DNA of 35,995 nt from Amphritea atlantica (lineage in GTDB: Bacteria > Pseudomonadota > Gammaproteobacteria > Pseudomonadales > Balneatricaceae), in assembly GCF_900111095.1 (NCBI RefSeq), contig NZ_FOGB01000005.1, forward strand, positions 1 to 35,995. Direction: 5' to 3'. Both the position numbers and the translations under genes were made by a program. Positions 25,858 to 33,642 of the stretch are shown piece after piece (positions within the stretch are counted from its first letter, which is position 1; every line of letters begins with the position of its first letter). The notes beneath the pieces are model-generated. The model was not told the origin of the DNA, searched no databases, and saw nothing but the letters and a program-made list of their open reading frames with translations.

Positions 25858-25887
25858 GTGACGCACCCTGTGCGACACTTTGTTCCA
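25858..25887 (-). promoter_or_regulatory. Putative activator sites of the E1 alpha operon
   Basis: A 9-bp imperfect inverted repeat, GTGACGCAC-CCT-GTGCGACAC (25858-25878), overlaps TGCGACACTTTGTTCCA (25871-25887). The latter matches the pqqB site at 13 of 17 positions. It lies 84-97 bp upstream of the -24 element. The rest of 25888-26048 shows no gene. Confidence 0.5.
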
Positions 25888-26048
25888 CCCTTTAAATAGA
25901 GCAATGAGCGACGGAGAGTCCCATCAGTTTGTCTGCGACTATCAGAGCAGAGACGCGATTAGAGAGCCCAGGGCATCATAAGTACCGAAGAGATTAAGGA
26001 GAAGGGATTAAGGACACACATCTCAGGGTTGAGCGACACAACAGGCAT

Positions 26049-26074
26049 AAAAAAGCCCGGCAGAATGGCCGGGC
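26049..26074 (-). terminator. Terminator of the M23 peptidase gene
   Basis: GCCCGGC / GCCGGGC with a 6-base loop is followed on the minus strand by T6. Confidence 0.85.
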
Positions 26075-26122
26075 CTGATAAACGAGTCGCGGTAAAACGG
26101 TCACGGTAAAACGGGAATCTAG

Positions 26123-27469
26123 CTACTGCTTTTTCGCCAGTGCCAGTTGCTCTGCCATCAGGGACTTCAGCTCAGCGACCTGATGCTTGAAAGCATTACG
26201 CTTTTTGCTGGCGATAGTCTGCACCACGGGGATCGGGGCGGTCATCGCATTCACCGGACGACCATTCACACGCAGTTCGTAGTGCAGATGCGCCCCGGTC
26301 GAGCGGCCTGAGTTACCGGATGCGGCGATCTTTTGGCCTCGGGAGACTTTCTGCCCTTTACGCACATAGGCCTTACTCAGATGCAGATAGCGGGTGGTAT
26401 ATTTCCGGTTGTGCTGAATCTCAATATACAGCCCCGCATAACGATGCTTAATCACCCGGGTGACCACGCCATCTCCGGCCGCCAGCACCGGCGTGCCGAT
26501 CGGAACGGAAAAGTCAGTGCCGTTATGGGGCCGGATCAACCCGGTAATGGGGTGTTTTCGCTTAGGATTAAAGCCTGAGGAGATGCGATATCTGCGCTTC
26601 AGAGGGATCCGCTGAAACGCTTTTTCCAGGCTTTCGCCATCAGCATCGAAGTAGTTATCATCAAACAGAAACGCCGACTGCTTACGAATAGCACCATCGT
26701 AGACAAAGCCTTCGATGATACTGTTACCGGTATATTCACCCTTCACATACTGACGCGAAACCGCCAGTTGAAACCGGTCTCCTGCACGCAGATGACTTCT
26801 GAAATTCATCCGCTCTTTCAGCAGACTGGTCACCTGATACGCCTCAGCAATGCGCACTCCTGCGCGCTGCATCGAGCGGGGCAGATCGCCCTGTACTTCG
26901 CCCGCAAAGACCTCCCGGCGATAGCCTCCTTTTTCGATAAACTCCTTATACTCGAACTCTCCCTTCTCCCCGCGATTAAACACTACCTTGTAGGTCAACC
27001 CGGAACGGAAGATAAACTGCTTCAGGTCACCCTCAGTATCAAAGTTAAACCCCAGTTGATGACCGGGCTGAATAGTATCCAGCGCCAACACGTTAAGGTC
27101 CGCTTCCATCAATTTATAGAGGGTTGTCTGAGAAATATGCAGCAGATCAAAAATCGTGCTCAGGGTATCCCCCTTCTGCACCACATAACTGACTTCGGGT
27201 TCAGGGTCTTTAACCTGAGCAGAGCTTTCGACGGATGGTTCAGAATTAACTTCGACATCGCTCTCCCCGAGATCAAGAGAGAGATTACTTCTGAACTGGC
27301 CCGGGGCAACCGGCACCGCAGAGGTGTTATCTGCAACCATCACTGAAACAATGAGAATCAGAGACGCGCACGCCAGCACAATCCTGTGCGGGGTTGGCAG
27401 ATGACTCAGCAAAGTGATGACCGTCGTCAAAAACGACCTGAGACGTACAATGATATTCCCGATTTTCAA
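26123..27469 (-). CDS. LysM and M23 metallopeptidase, murein endopeptidase (MepM-like)
   Basis: This 448-residue protein has one N-terminal membrane anchor (about 28-47), a LysM/OapA-like domain (about 94-138: YVVQKGDTLSTIF), and an M23 peptidase domain with His315 and Asp319 (HNGTDF) and H394-L-H396. It cleaves peptidoglycan cross-links during growth. The start is probably TTG at 27469; an in-frame stop lies just upstream and no ATG precedes the membrane segment. A C-terminal helix (KHQVAELKSLMAEQLALAKKQ region) follows the catalytic domain. It is housekeeping rather than part of the catabolic island. Confidence 0.88.
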   Translation of the reverse strand: MKIGNIIVRLRSFLTTVITLLSHLPTPHRIVLACASLILIVSVMVADNTSAVPVAPGQFRSNLSLDLGESDVEVNSEPSVESSAQVKDPEPEVSYVVQKGDTLSTIFDLLHISQTTLYKLMEADLNVLALDTIQPGHQLGFNFDTEGDLKQFIFRSGLTYKVVFNRGEKGEFEYKEFIEKGGYRREVFAGEVQGDLPRSMQRAGVRIAEAYQVTSLLKERMNFRSHLRAGDRFQLAVSRQYVKGEYTGNSIIEGFVYDGAIRKQSAFLFDDNYFDADGESLEKAFQRIPLKRRYRISSGFNPKRKHPITGLIRPHNGTDFSVPIGTPVLAAGDGVVTRVIKHRYAGLYIEIQHNRKYTTRYLHLSKAYVRKGQKVSRGQKIAASGNSGRSTGAHLHYELRVNGRPVNAMTAPIPVVQTIASKKRNAFKHQVAELKSLMAEQLALAKKQ

Positions 27470-27632
27470 ACGCTGCCACTCTGCCTAAATACTGATCAAT
27501 TCTGATTCTTGCCCCCATGGCTGATGCTGTGACCACCGGCAGGGACGATTGTTCAGTGGATTATGCCTGAAATAGGACAGAATTTCCTGCCTGAGCGGCT
27601 GGGGCTGGCTGTAATTTTCACACACGCATATT

Positions 27633-27665
27633 CCCAACATAAGCCCAACATGAGCCCGGCATGAG
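27633..27665. repeat. Three 11-bp tandem repeats
   Basis: CCCAACATAAG, CCCAACATGAG and CCCGGCATGAG stand in tandem in the 220-bp gap between the peptidase gene and the gamma-carbonic-anhydrase gene. Confidence 0.6.
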
Positions 27666-27688
27666 CCAAAGAGAATAAGAAACCACAG

Positions 27689-28213
27689 TTAGCCGATCTT
27701 TTTCAGCGCTGTTTTATACCGTGCCGCTTTATCGATATAGGTCTGCGTATTGGCACGAATACCGGCGCAGGCCTCATCGGACAGTGTTCTCACAACTTTC
27801 GCCGGCACCCCGAGAATCAACGTATTATCCGGAAAAATAGCCCCCTCAGTGACCAGCGCACCCGCCCCCACCAGACAGTTTTTACCGATAACGGCACCAT
27901 TGAGCACAACCGCCTGAATGCCGATAAGCGAGCCCTCTCCGACGCTGCAACCGTGCAACATTGCCTGATGGCCGATAGTGACATGTTCAGCCACCGTCAG
28001 TGGAAACCCGGGGTCGGTATGAAGTACAGCGCCGTCCTGAACATTACTACCTGCGCCAATAGTGATCGGTTCACTGTCACCCCGCAGAACCGCTTGTGGC
28101 CATACCGAGGTGTTCTCCCTGAGAATGACCTCACCAATCAGGGTCGCCTCCTCAGCAACGAAACAACTGTCATCGATCAGCGGGGTTTTACTCCCCAGTG
28201 CATAAACGGCCAT
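27689..28213 (-). CDS. Gamma-carbonic-anhydrase-like hexapeptide protein (YrdA/PaaY family)
   Basis: This 174-residue protein has the left-handed beta-helix hexapeptide pattern and the three metal-ligand His region (AVLHTDPGF, GHQAMLHGCSVG). Its C-terminal AARYKTALKKI helix is typical of YrdA. Actual carbonic anhydrase activity varies in this group. ATG 28213 has AGGA 7 bases upstream; the open frame to 28297 adds an unlikely leader that overlaps the intergenic hairpin. Confidence 0.85.
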   Translation of the reverse strand: MAVYALGSKTPLIDDSCFVAEEATLIGEVILRENTSVWPQAVLRGDSEPITIGAGSNVQDGAVLHTDPGFPLTVAEHVTIGHQAMLHGCSVGEGSLIGIQAVVLNGAVIGKNCLVGAGALVTEGAIFPDNTLILGVPAKVVRTLSDEACAGIRANTQTYIDKAARYKTALKKIG

Positions 28214-28251
28214 ATAGCTATCCTTTGTTATGGTTAAATCTGATTGCATCA

Positions 28252-28282
28252 TCACAGAGCACGCCATCGGGGTGCTCTGTGA
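28252..28282. other. 11-bp stem-loop between hpd and the gamma-CA gene
   Basis: TCACAGAGCAC-9-GTGCTCTGTGA is a perfect inverted repeat in the 84-bp gap after hpd. No T run follows on the minus strand, so it is more likely a processing or partial-attenuation element than a full terminator. Confidence 0.5.
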
Positions 28283-28297
28283 TTTACAGCTGAACAC

Positions 28298-29374
28298 TTA
28301 TTCCGGTTTTTCGATAACGCCCCGGTTCAGCTGATCCCGCTCAATCGACTCGAACAGGGCTTTAAAGTTACCTTCACCAAAACCATCATCCTTTTTACGC
28401 TGAATAAATTCAAAGAACACCGGTCCCAACTGGCAGGTAGAAAAGATCTGCAACAGCAAACGGGGGCCATCATCGGTAGTACCATCCAGCAGAATCCCCC
28501 GGGACTTTAGCTCATCCACCGGTTCACCATGGCCCGGCAGACGTTCTTCCAGCATCTGATAGTAAGTTTCAGGCGGAGCCGTCATCAGTTCGAGACCACC
28601 GGCACGTAACTGATCAACACTCTCCAGCAGATTGTCAGTGCGTAGCGCTATATGCTGAATGCCCTCACCGTTAAATGCCATCAGAAACTCTTCGATCTGT
28701 CCGCCACCTTTGGAGGCCTCCTCATTCAGAGGGATGCGGATCTTGCCATCCGGGGCGGTCATCGCTTTCGAGGTCAGCCCGGTATATTCACCTTTAATAT
28801 CAAAGTAACGAATCTCACGAAAATTAAACAGGGTTTCATAAAAGCTGGCCCAGTGATTCATCCGGCCTTTATAAACATTGTGGGTCAGATGGTCGATCTC
28901 ATAAAAGCCGTACCCCGGAGGATGACGATCCACACCGTCGATAAAGTTAAAATCGATATCATAGATAGAGCTGCCATCTTCATAGCGGTCAATCAGATAG
29001 ATTGGTGCACCTCCGATACCCTTAATCGCAGGCAAGCGCAGCTCCATCGGCCCGGTGGGGATCTCAATCGGTTGCGCCCCTTTGTCCAGCACATACTGGT
29101 AGGCATGATGTGCATTTTCCACCCGAAACCCCATACCCGCCGCCGAGTTGCCATGTTCCTGGCCAAAATAGAACGCTTCACTGTTGGGTTCACGGTTAAG
29201 GATAAAATTGATCCCTCCCTGACGATACAGCTCTACATCTTTTGACCGGTGCCGGGCCACCAGGGTAAACCCAAGCAACTCAAACACCCGGGCGATGGCA
29301 TCGGGCTGAGGCCCGGAAAACTCACAGAATTCAAAGCCTTTCAGGCCAACAGGATTCTCAAAAAGATCAGTCAT
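28298..29374 (-). CDS. hpd: 4-hydroxyphenylpyruvate dioxygenase
   Basis: This 358-residue protein ([21 protein letters not shown]) has two VOC-like halves and the Fe(II) ligands His in EIDHLTHNV, His in GIQHIALRT and Glu in FFEFIQRK. It converts 4-hydroxyphenylpyruvate to homogentisate in tyrosine catabolism. ATG 29374 was chosen for AGGAG 8 bases upstream. It is the full family length. Positions 29375-29889 hold no gene or clear site that I can support. Confidence 0.95.
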   Translation of the reverse strand: MTDLFENPVGLKGFEFCEFSGPQPDAIARVFELLGFTLVARHRSKDVELYRQGGINFILNREPNSEAFYFGQEHGNSAAGMGFRVENAHHAYQYVLDKGAQPIEIPTGPMELRLPAIKGIGGAPIYLIDRYEDGSSIYDIDFNFIDGVDRHPPGYGFYEIDHLTHNVYKGRMNHWASFYETLFNFREIRYFDIKGEYTGLTSKAMTAPDGKIRIPLNEEASKGGGQIEEFLMAFNGEGIQHIALRTDNLLESVDQLRAGGLELMTAPPETYYQMLEERLPGHGEPVDELKSRGILLDGTTDDGPRLLLQIFSTCQLGPVFFEFIQRKKDDGFGEGNFKALFESIERDQLNRGVIEKPE

Positions 29375-29889
29375 TATTATTCTCCTGACAGAGCACCGCA
29401 TACAACAGTGCATACAGCAGCGCTCTGCAATCAGTATTCAGTTGTTACAGACGGACCGGACGGCCCCTTAAGCTGATTTAATTCTGAGAAAAAACAGGAG
29501 GAGGTATAGCGATACCACGGGTCGACCGGGACCAATACTGACCAATAAACAGCTGCCAGACCAGTGTGGGAACAAAGGCTTTACTATCCACCGGTAACGA
29601 CCTTACAACCCGGCAATATCGGGGCAGATAACCCCTTGTTGATAACCGGCGGACCTATCTTCAGGGGCAAGGCAATCATGCACAACTGCGAACGCACCAT
29701 CATCCTCCTCCCCATTCCGACCAATTGAAATCTATCGACACATTTGCCGACAGCCTGATAGATATAGTTATAGCGTTAAGGCAAGCCCCTGTCGACCCAT
29801 CGTAGAGAATAGGGGGCAGTGGTAATCGTGTGAATGTCGGCTGAAGCGCTTTTCCCAAAAAACTGATAATATCAACTCACGTTGCCATA

Positions 29890-30192
29890 TTAAATATCCC
29901 TATTATCAGTATCGTTCTCTATTACACTCTTCCATATAAAGAATGATGCTATCATCAAAGTTATTCTTTTAAGATAAGGATCGTGCCTGACCAACAAATA
30001 TCCAATTGTTGTCCAGATACAGAAAAAAACTCTCACTAAACATAGGAAATTAAATATAACAAAAGACATTCTTATATAAAACACCCAAAATCCTGATAAA
30101 TTATATTTTTCAATTAAAAAACTAATACCTATATTAACTAAAATAAAGAAAAAACCAACACACAGGTATTTAAAAAACAATTTTGTTGTCAT
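29890..30192 (-). CDS. Small AT-rich membrane protein, unrecognised
   Basis: This 100-residue protein has about three hydrophobic segments (YLCVGFFFILVNIGISFLI, FVIFNFLCLVRVFFCIW, LMIASFFIW). I do not recognise a family. It begins 15 bp after the stop codon of HlyD fragment A and has a strong AAGGAG ribosome site, so it looks expressed. AT content is much higher than in flanking genes, suggesting transfer. By position it is one of a series of orphan small genes separated by HlyD tails; an immunity-type role is possible but unproven. Confidence 0.5.
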   Translation of the reverse strand: MTTKLFFKYLCVGFFFILVNIGISFLIEKYNLSGFWVFYIRMSFVIFNFLCLVRVFFCIWTTIGYLLVRHDPYLKRITLMIASFFIWKSVIENDTDNRDI

Positions 30193-30206
30193 ATTTACTC
30201 CTTAAC

Positions 30207-30462
30207 TCAGCTTTCCCTAACACTCGTGCCTGGCACCAGATTCACTTCACGGCCACCTACCCAAAGAGGGCTTTATATGCATCAGAATTCTGACCTTGTA
30301 GATTAAGCCGAGATTCTCATCGGCGGTGGCGTCGCTGAAAACATGATCAACCACCGCATCGATGCCCCGTACTTGGTGAGGGAAAGGTATTGATCTCGCC
30401 ATTCTGTCCATGATGCATGCTCCGTATGCATTACCACGCTGGAGCGTGGGAACGAGATAAAC
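30207..30462 (-). pseudogene. HlyD fragment A within a 239-bp direct repeat
   Basis: On the minus strand the last part reads PLWVGGREVNLVPGTSVRES and then stop, matching the beta-barrel end of type I secretion membrane-fusion proteins. The upstream part matches the TFPFTKYG...ADEN region only when two single-base deletions are allowed. It ends at a palindrome, CCACGCT-GG-AGCGTGG (30434-30449). It is about 80% or more identical to 31632-31869. Confidence 0.65.
30224..30462. repeat. 239-bp direct repeat, copy A
   Basis: This pairs with 31632-31869. The 100 bp nearest the palindromic end, from the GCATCGATGCCCCGTACTTG region to the repeat end, are nearly identical. The element carries decayed HlyD sequence plus a CCACGCT/AGCGTGG palindrome of a type often seen as dispersed repeats in gammaproteobacteria. 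Confidence 0.8.
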
Positions 30463-30491
30463 TCATAGTTAAATCCTTTTATCTATAATTA

Positions 30492-30827
30492 TTACATTGA
30501 ATCGCAAACGTAACACTTAACTCCATCGTCTCTTACATATAACTCGAAGTAGCAAAGTCTAAATGGAAACACCTCAAGGTCACATTTACTTGAACTACGA
30601 CCTTCTCTAATAAATTCTACTTTCAACCGCCCTGATAACGGAGAAACCTCCACCCCCATATATTTATCTATAAAATACTTATCCCCATTTAATTTTAGTT
30701 CAACACGATCGCTAGTTAAATTCTTTACATTCACGTAAGCTAAATTTTTATAGGTAAAAAACAACCACCCCACTAAGCAAACACATAAAAATATTAAAGA
30801 AAAAATAATCTTTCTTAGAAAGTTCAT
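30492..30827 (-). CDS. Small AT-rich protein with N-terminal membrane anchor, unrecognised
   Basis: This 111-residue protein starts MNFLRKIIFSLIFLCVCLVGW (one membrane segment or signal anchor), then a short beta-rich domain (VKNLTSDRVELKLNGDKYFID) with several late Cys. ATG 30827 was chosen because GGTGGG lies upstream and the membrane segment starts there; the frame is open to 30866. It follows HlyD tail C by 55 bp. The family is unknown. Confidence 0.5.
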   Translation of the reverse strand: MNFLRKIIFSLIFLCVCLVGWLFFTYKNLAYVNVKNLTSDRVELKLNGDKYFIDKYMGVEVSPLSGRLKVEFIREGRSSSKCDLEVFPFRLCYFELYVRDDGVKCYVCDSM

Positions 30828-30881
30828 ATCAACCCACCAATTAAATAATATTTTCGAAAGATACAAGATAACAAACCTAAA

Positions 30882-31082
30882 TCACCTCTCCCTAACACTC
30901 TCATTCTTATATCTCAGCAACGGCGTCAGAATATGTTCAATCAGATACCGCTTTCCGGTTTTCACCTCAGCACTAACACTCATGCCCGGCACCAGATTCA
31001 CTTCTTTTTGTGCTTTTGTGAGAAGATCATTATTCACGATATCCGCTAATTTAAGATTAGCTTCAACTACTGTATTAATCAT
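30882..31082 (-). pseudogene. HlyD C-terminal fragment C fused to a short unrelated leader
   Basis: This 66-codon frame consists of about 26 unrecognised residues (MINTVVEANLKLADIVNNDL...) running in frame into EVNLVPGMSVSAEVKTGKRY and LIEHILTPLL, the hallmark C-terminus of HlyD-type membrane-fusion proteins (usually over 400 residues). It is therefore only the tail. The end, ESVRER and stop, recurs in fragments A (VRES) and D (VRER). It may be the 3' remnant left when another gene replaced the rest. Confidence 0.65.
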
Positions 31083-31110
31083 GCGACATCCTTATCTTTA
31101 ATATTAAAAA

Positions 31111-31554
31111 TCAACTATTAAATTTGACAATTACTTCTTCCAACTCATTAACAATGCCAAAACAACCAAAACATTCAATAGCTTCCTTTAAAATATAAAA
31201 CTCACCTTTACTCATTAAATCTATAGAATTCACTTTATCATTAACGACCAAATTCCAGATTACAATATATGGTTTTTCATTAACATTCATAGAACTCAGA
31301 GAAGACTTATCCGCTTCAAAAATGAACGATTTTCCATCTATATTAAGAAGCCATTTAAAACGATTTGAAAAATCTTCCTTACCAATCTTGAGTAAGATCA
31401 AATAAATATTTCTTTCTTTATCAAAAGTCCAATGAAATTTAAAACCAGAAGGAAAACCTCGCTTACGAAATGAAGGGTTGGCTGAACACAGAACATCCTC
31501 CAACCCATATTTTTTTACATTCGCTTCTGAGACATACTCATTTACAAAAGGCAT
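31111..31554 (-). CDS. Hypothetical 147-residue AT-rich protein
   Basis: MPFVNEYVSEANVKKYGLED begins a soluble, beta-rich protein with no signal peptide and no family that I recognise (motifs FKFHWTFDKERNIYLILLK and WKL-like strands). A GGAG ribosome site precedes the ATG. Base composition and length fit the small immunity-type proteins found in cassette arrays, but no toxin partner is visible here. Confidence 0.55.
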   Translation of the reverse strand: MPFVNEYVSEANVKKYGLEDVLCSANPSFRKRGFPSGFKFHWTFDKERNIYLILLKIGKEDFSNRFKWLLNIDGKSFIFEADKSSLSSMNVNEKPYIVIWNLVVNDKVNSIDLMSKGEFYILKEAIECFGCFGIVNELEEVIVKFNS

Positions 31555-31614
31555 TTATATACTCCAAAATCAAAAATTCGTTAGACTTATTCCTTATAAG
31601 ATACTTTACAATAT

Positions 31615-31869
31615 TCACATTTCACTAAAACTCATACCCGGCTCTAGATTCACTTCACGGCCATCCACCCAGAGGGGGCTTTTATGTATCAATATCCTGG
31701 CTTTGTAGATCAACCCGCGGTTTTCATCTGCGGTGGCATCGCTAGACACATTATCGATCACTGCGTCGATGCCCCGTACTTGGTGAGGGAAAGGTATTGA
31801 TCTCGCCATTCTGTCCATGATGCATGCTCCGTATGCATTCCCACGCTGGAGCGTAGGAACGAGGTAAAC
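31615..31869 (-). pseudogene. HlyD fragment B within the second 239-bp repeat
   Basis: The minus strand encodes SSDATADENRGLIYKARILI followed by HKSPLWVDGREVNLEPGMSF and a new end, SEM-stop. This is the barrel region of a type I secretion membrane-fusion protein, broken off after the NLxPGMS motif. Upstream the frame is shifted at the same two points as in fragment A. Confidence 0.7.
31632..31869. repeat. 239-bp direct repeat, copy B
   Basis: This is the partner of 30224-30462. It includes the palindrome CCCACGCT-GG-AGCGTAGG (31840-31857). Confidence 0.8.
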
Positions 31870-32071
31870 CCCCTTCCTCTAAATCATAAAGCTTATCCAT
31901 TCCTATGTTAACTACATTATCCATACCCGTATCATCGTATGCATATAGTCCATCTTTTACATTCTGTCTTGCCCTATCATTATCTTCAGGAAAACCACTT
32001 CCGAAAGCTTCATTTCCAGCTTTATACAGATCCATAACAGCGCTTACTTGCTGGTCATCTAAATCAGCCAT
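31751..32071 (-). CDS. Hypothetical protein whose 3' end runs into the repeat
   Basis: The first about 68 residues (MADLDDQQVSAVMDLYKAGN..., acidic, soluble) look genuine. The frame then continues into the palindromic repeat (GLPRSYAPAWECIRSM...) and out-of-frame HlyD sequence, so the natural C-terminus was probably lost when the repeat arrived at about 31869. I do not recognise the domain. It is the second gene after HlyD tail D. Confidence 0.4.
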   Translation of the reverse strand: MADLDDQQVSAVMDLYKAGNEAFGSGFPEDNDRARQNVKDGLYAYDDTGMDNVVNIGMDKLYDLEEGGLPRSYAPAWECIRSMHHGQNGEINTFPSPSTGHRRSDR

Positions 32072-32092
32072 TTCAAACTCCTTTTTGAATAA

Positions 32093-32650
32093 TTATTTAA
32101 ACATTTCACCTAACTCAGAGTAAAAAAACTTATACCCTCCTGAACATGTATATACTGAAGGAATAACACCAAAAAACAAATCCCCCTCTCTTAACAAATC
32201 AATATAATAATTATTATAAACAGCCATCACCTTATCATCTGATATTCTTTTATAAGAACTCCTATAAACACCAATATTTGATTTTTCAGATATAGTTTTC
32301 CGACCTACATCAACATAATAAATCGCATCATATTCGGAATTAAATTTTATCTTTTTAAAAGAAGAAGATTTAAACCTATCTCCACCAACGTAGATAACGT
32401 CATAGAAATTACCATCAATATCTTTAAACCTTGAAAAACCAACATCCTTTAAGTATACATCGCTAAGACTACTAAAATAATCATCAGCCAACCAACCAAC
32501 ACCACTATCAAGTTTTTCATAAATCGTCAGACCACCATCCTTACGGCACAGATCTGAAAACTTATAGAAATCAACTAAAGGAGTAAAAAAAGCTAAAAGC
32601 AATAAAGACAGCGTAAACACAGATAGAAATAGAAAAACTTTAACTTTCAT
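32093..32650 (-). CDS. Hypothetical 185-residue membrane-anchored AT-rich protein
   Basis: An N-terminal hydrophobic segment (VKVFLFLSVFTLSLLLLAFF) is followed by a Lys/Asp/Tyr-rich extracytoplasmic domain with a late Cys (IPSVYTCSGGYKF). It starts 21 bp after the stop of HlyD tail D with an AGGA ribosome site. There is no recognised family. Low GC and isolation suggest transfer. Confidence 0.55.
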   Translation of the reverse strand: MKVKVFLFLSVFTLSLLLLAFFTPLVDFYKFSDLCRKDGGLTIYEKLDSGVGWLADDYFSSLSDVYLKDVGFSRFKDIDGNFYDVIYVGGDRFKSSSFKKIKFNSEYDAIYYVDVGRKTISEKSNIGVYRSSYKRISDDKVMAVYNNYYIDLLREGDLFFGVIPSVYTCSGGYKFFYSELGEMFK

Positions 32651-32671
32651 AATCCTACTCTCTTAAAAACA

Positions 32672-32734
32672 TCATCTTTCCCTAACACCCATAACCAGCG
32701 CCAGGTTCATTTCACCGCCATCAAACCAAAGCGG
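32672..32734 (-). pseudogene. HlyD C-terminal remnant D
   Basis: PLWFDGGEMNLALVMGVRER followed by stop aligns with PLWVDGREVNLEPGMS of fragment B and shares the VRER-stop end with fragment C. Only 63 bp can be recognised. It is the most eroded of the four tails. Confidence 0.5.
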
Positions 32735-32772
32735 TAAACAGTGTCGGGTCTATTTTCTGTTTCATCGAGATA

Positions 32773-33244
32773 TCAGTATGCGTTATGTATACCGAGATCA
32801 TCCGGGTCTTCCGGTACATAGGTTTCATCCCACAGACCGTAAATAACCCCGGATTTAATATCATCTACCACCTGATCGTTAGCCAGCACACTATTATTCT
32901 CCCCGAGCAAGCTCCAGAGCGGGTATTGACTCAGCACATCGGCCAGTTCGGGGTTATTGCTTATCGCTTCTGACAGAAGCTGATGCCTTTGTTGACTAAA
33001 AAGGAGTTTTTGCGGATCGTTACCCTCGATCTCGATCACCCGGCCGATCACCATATAGTAATAGCCTTCGCAAAGTTCACCGTTCAACAGCACCGGGGAA
33101 GATCGCCCCCCCTTGCAAGGCTTCTTCTACCGTATCAGGAAAAAAAATGCCCCCCTCTTGTCTGGTGTTTTTAACAGTAACGGAGGGATATTGATCCCTA
33201 CAATAGCGGCTCGTTATCCGGTCGGTGTGTAATAGGTGAATCAT
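32773..33244 (-). pseudogene. Frameshifted hypothetical gene (about 157 residues if restored)
   Basis: An ATG at 33244 opens MIHLLHTDRITSRYC...FFPDTVEEALQGG and stops after a run of seven G (33106-33112). Removing one G joins it in frame to RSSPVLLNGELCEGYYYMVI and on to IHNAY-stop at 32773. The restored product is soluble and acidic, with no family that I recognise. The ATG overlaps the preceding stop by ATGA. It could be a true pseudogene, a phase-variable tract or a sequencing slip. Confidence 0.5.
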
Positions 33245-33425
33245 TCTAGCGCCCCACTAAGTATCGGATAGAAATCAGGATAAACCGTAAACAATGATTG
33301 CAGCGTGCAGGAACCCTGAAGGGGATGATAGAGATTAGGAATAACACCAGCGACAACCATCATCGGCACGCCAGATATGGCAAAAGCAAACAACACGGTT
33401 TTATCGGGAGAGATGTCTGATCCAT
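33241..33425 (-). pseudogene. Remnant of a small membrane-protein gene, probably frameshifted
   Basis: The frame ending at 33241 reads VLFAFAISGVPMMVVAGVIP and continues NLYHPLQGSCTLQSLFTVYP to GALE-stop, with one hydrophobic segment. No usual start codon is in frame; the ATG at 33425 (after an AAGGAT) is one base out. The stop overlaps the next start as ATGA, so the two were once coupled. Confidence 0.35.
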
Positions 33426-33642
33426 CGACAATATAATCCTTTATGAGTTAAACAAGTCAGGCTCGTTTAGTAGCGTTTATTTCTAACAAACTAATGCCCG
33501 CTATTCAACATTTAAACCGGTAAGACCTGCCAATCACTGATCTGACACGCCGTTGATTGAACCCGAGAGTTTGAGTTATCGGGAAGCCAGCCCTTTCTGC
33601 TACAATGCGCCGCAGATAAGCCTTTTAACGGAGAGCCGTACG

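Noticed and set aside
26768-27346. 192-codon plus-strand open frame
   Set aside because: It is antisense to the well-supported M23 peptidase gene and shows no recognisable protein features.
28652-29245. 197-codon plus-strand open frame
   Set aside because: It is antisense to hpd, whose metal ligands and full length are clear.
29890-33425. Integron cassette array (small AT-rich genes separated by similar repeats)
   Set aside because: The separating repeats encode recognisable HlyD C-terminal sequence and are not attC-like; no integrase is present. Recombination through a gene tail fits better.
33553-33642. N-terminal extension of HisA from the upstream TTG
   Set aside because: The 30 extra residues do not resemble HisA, and a ribosome-site-like ACGGAG precedes the TTG at 33643, which gives the normal family start.
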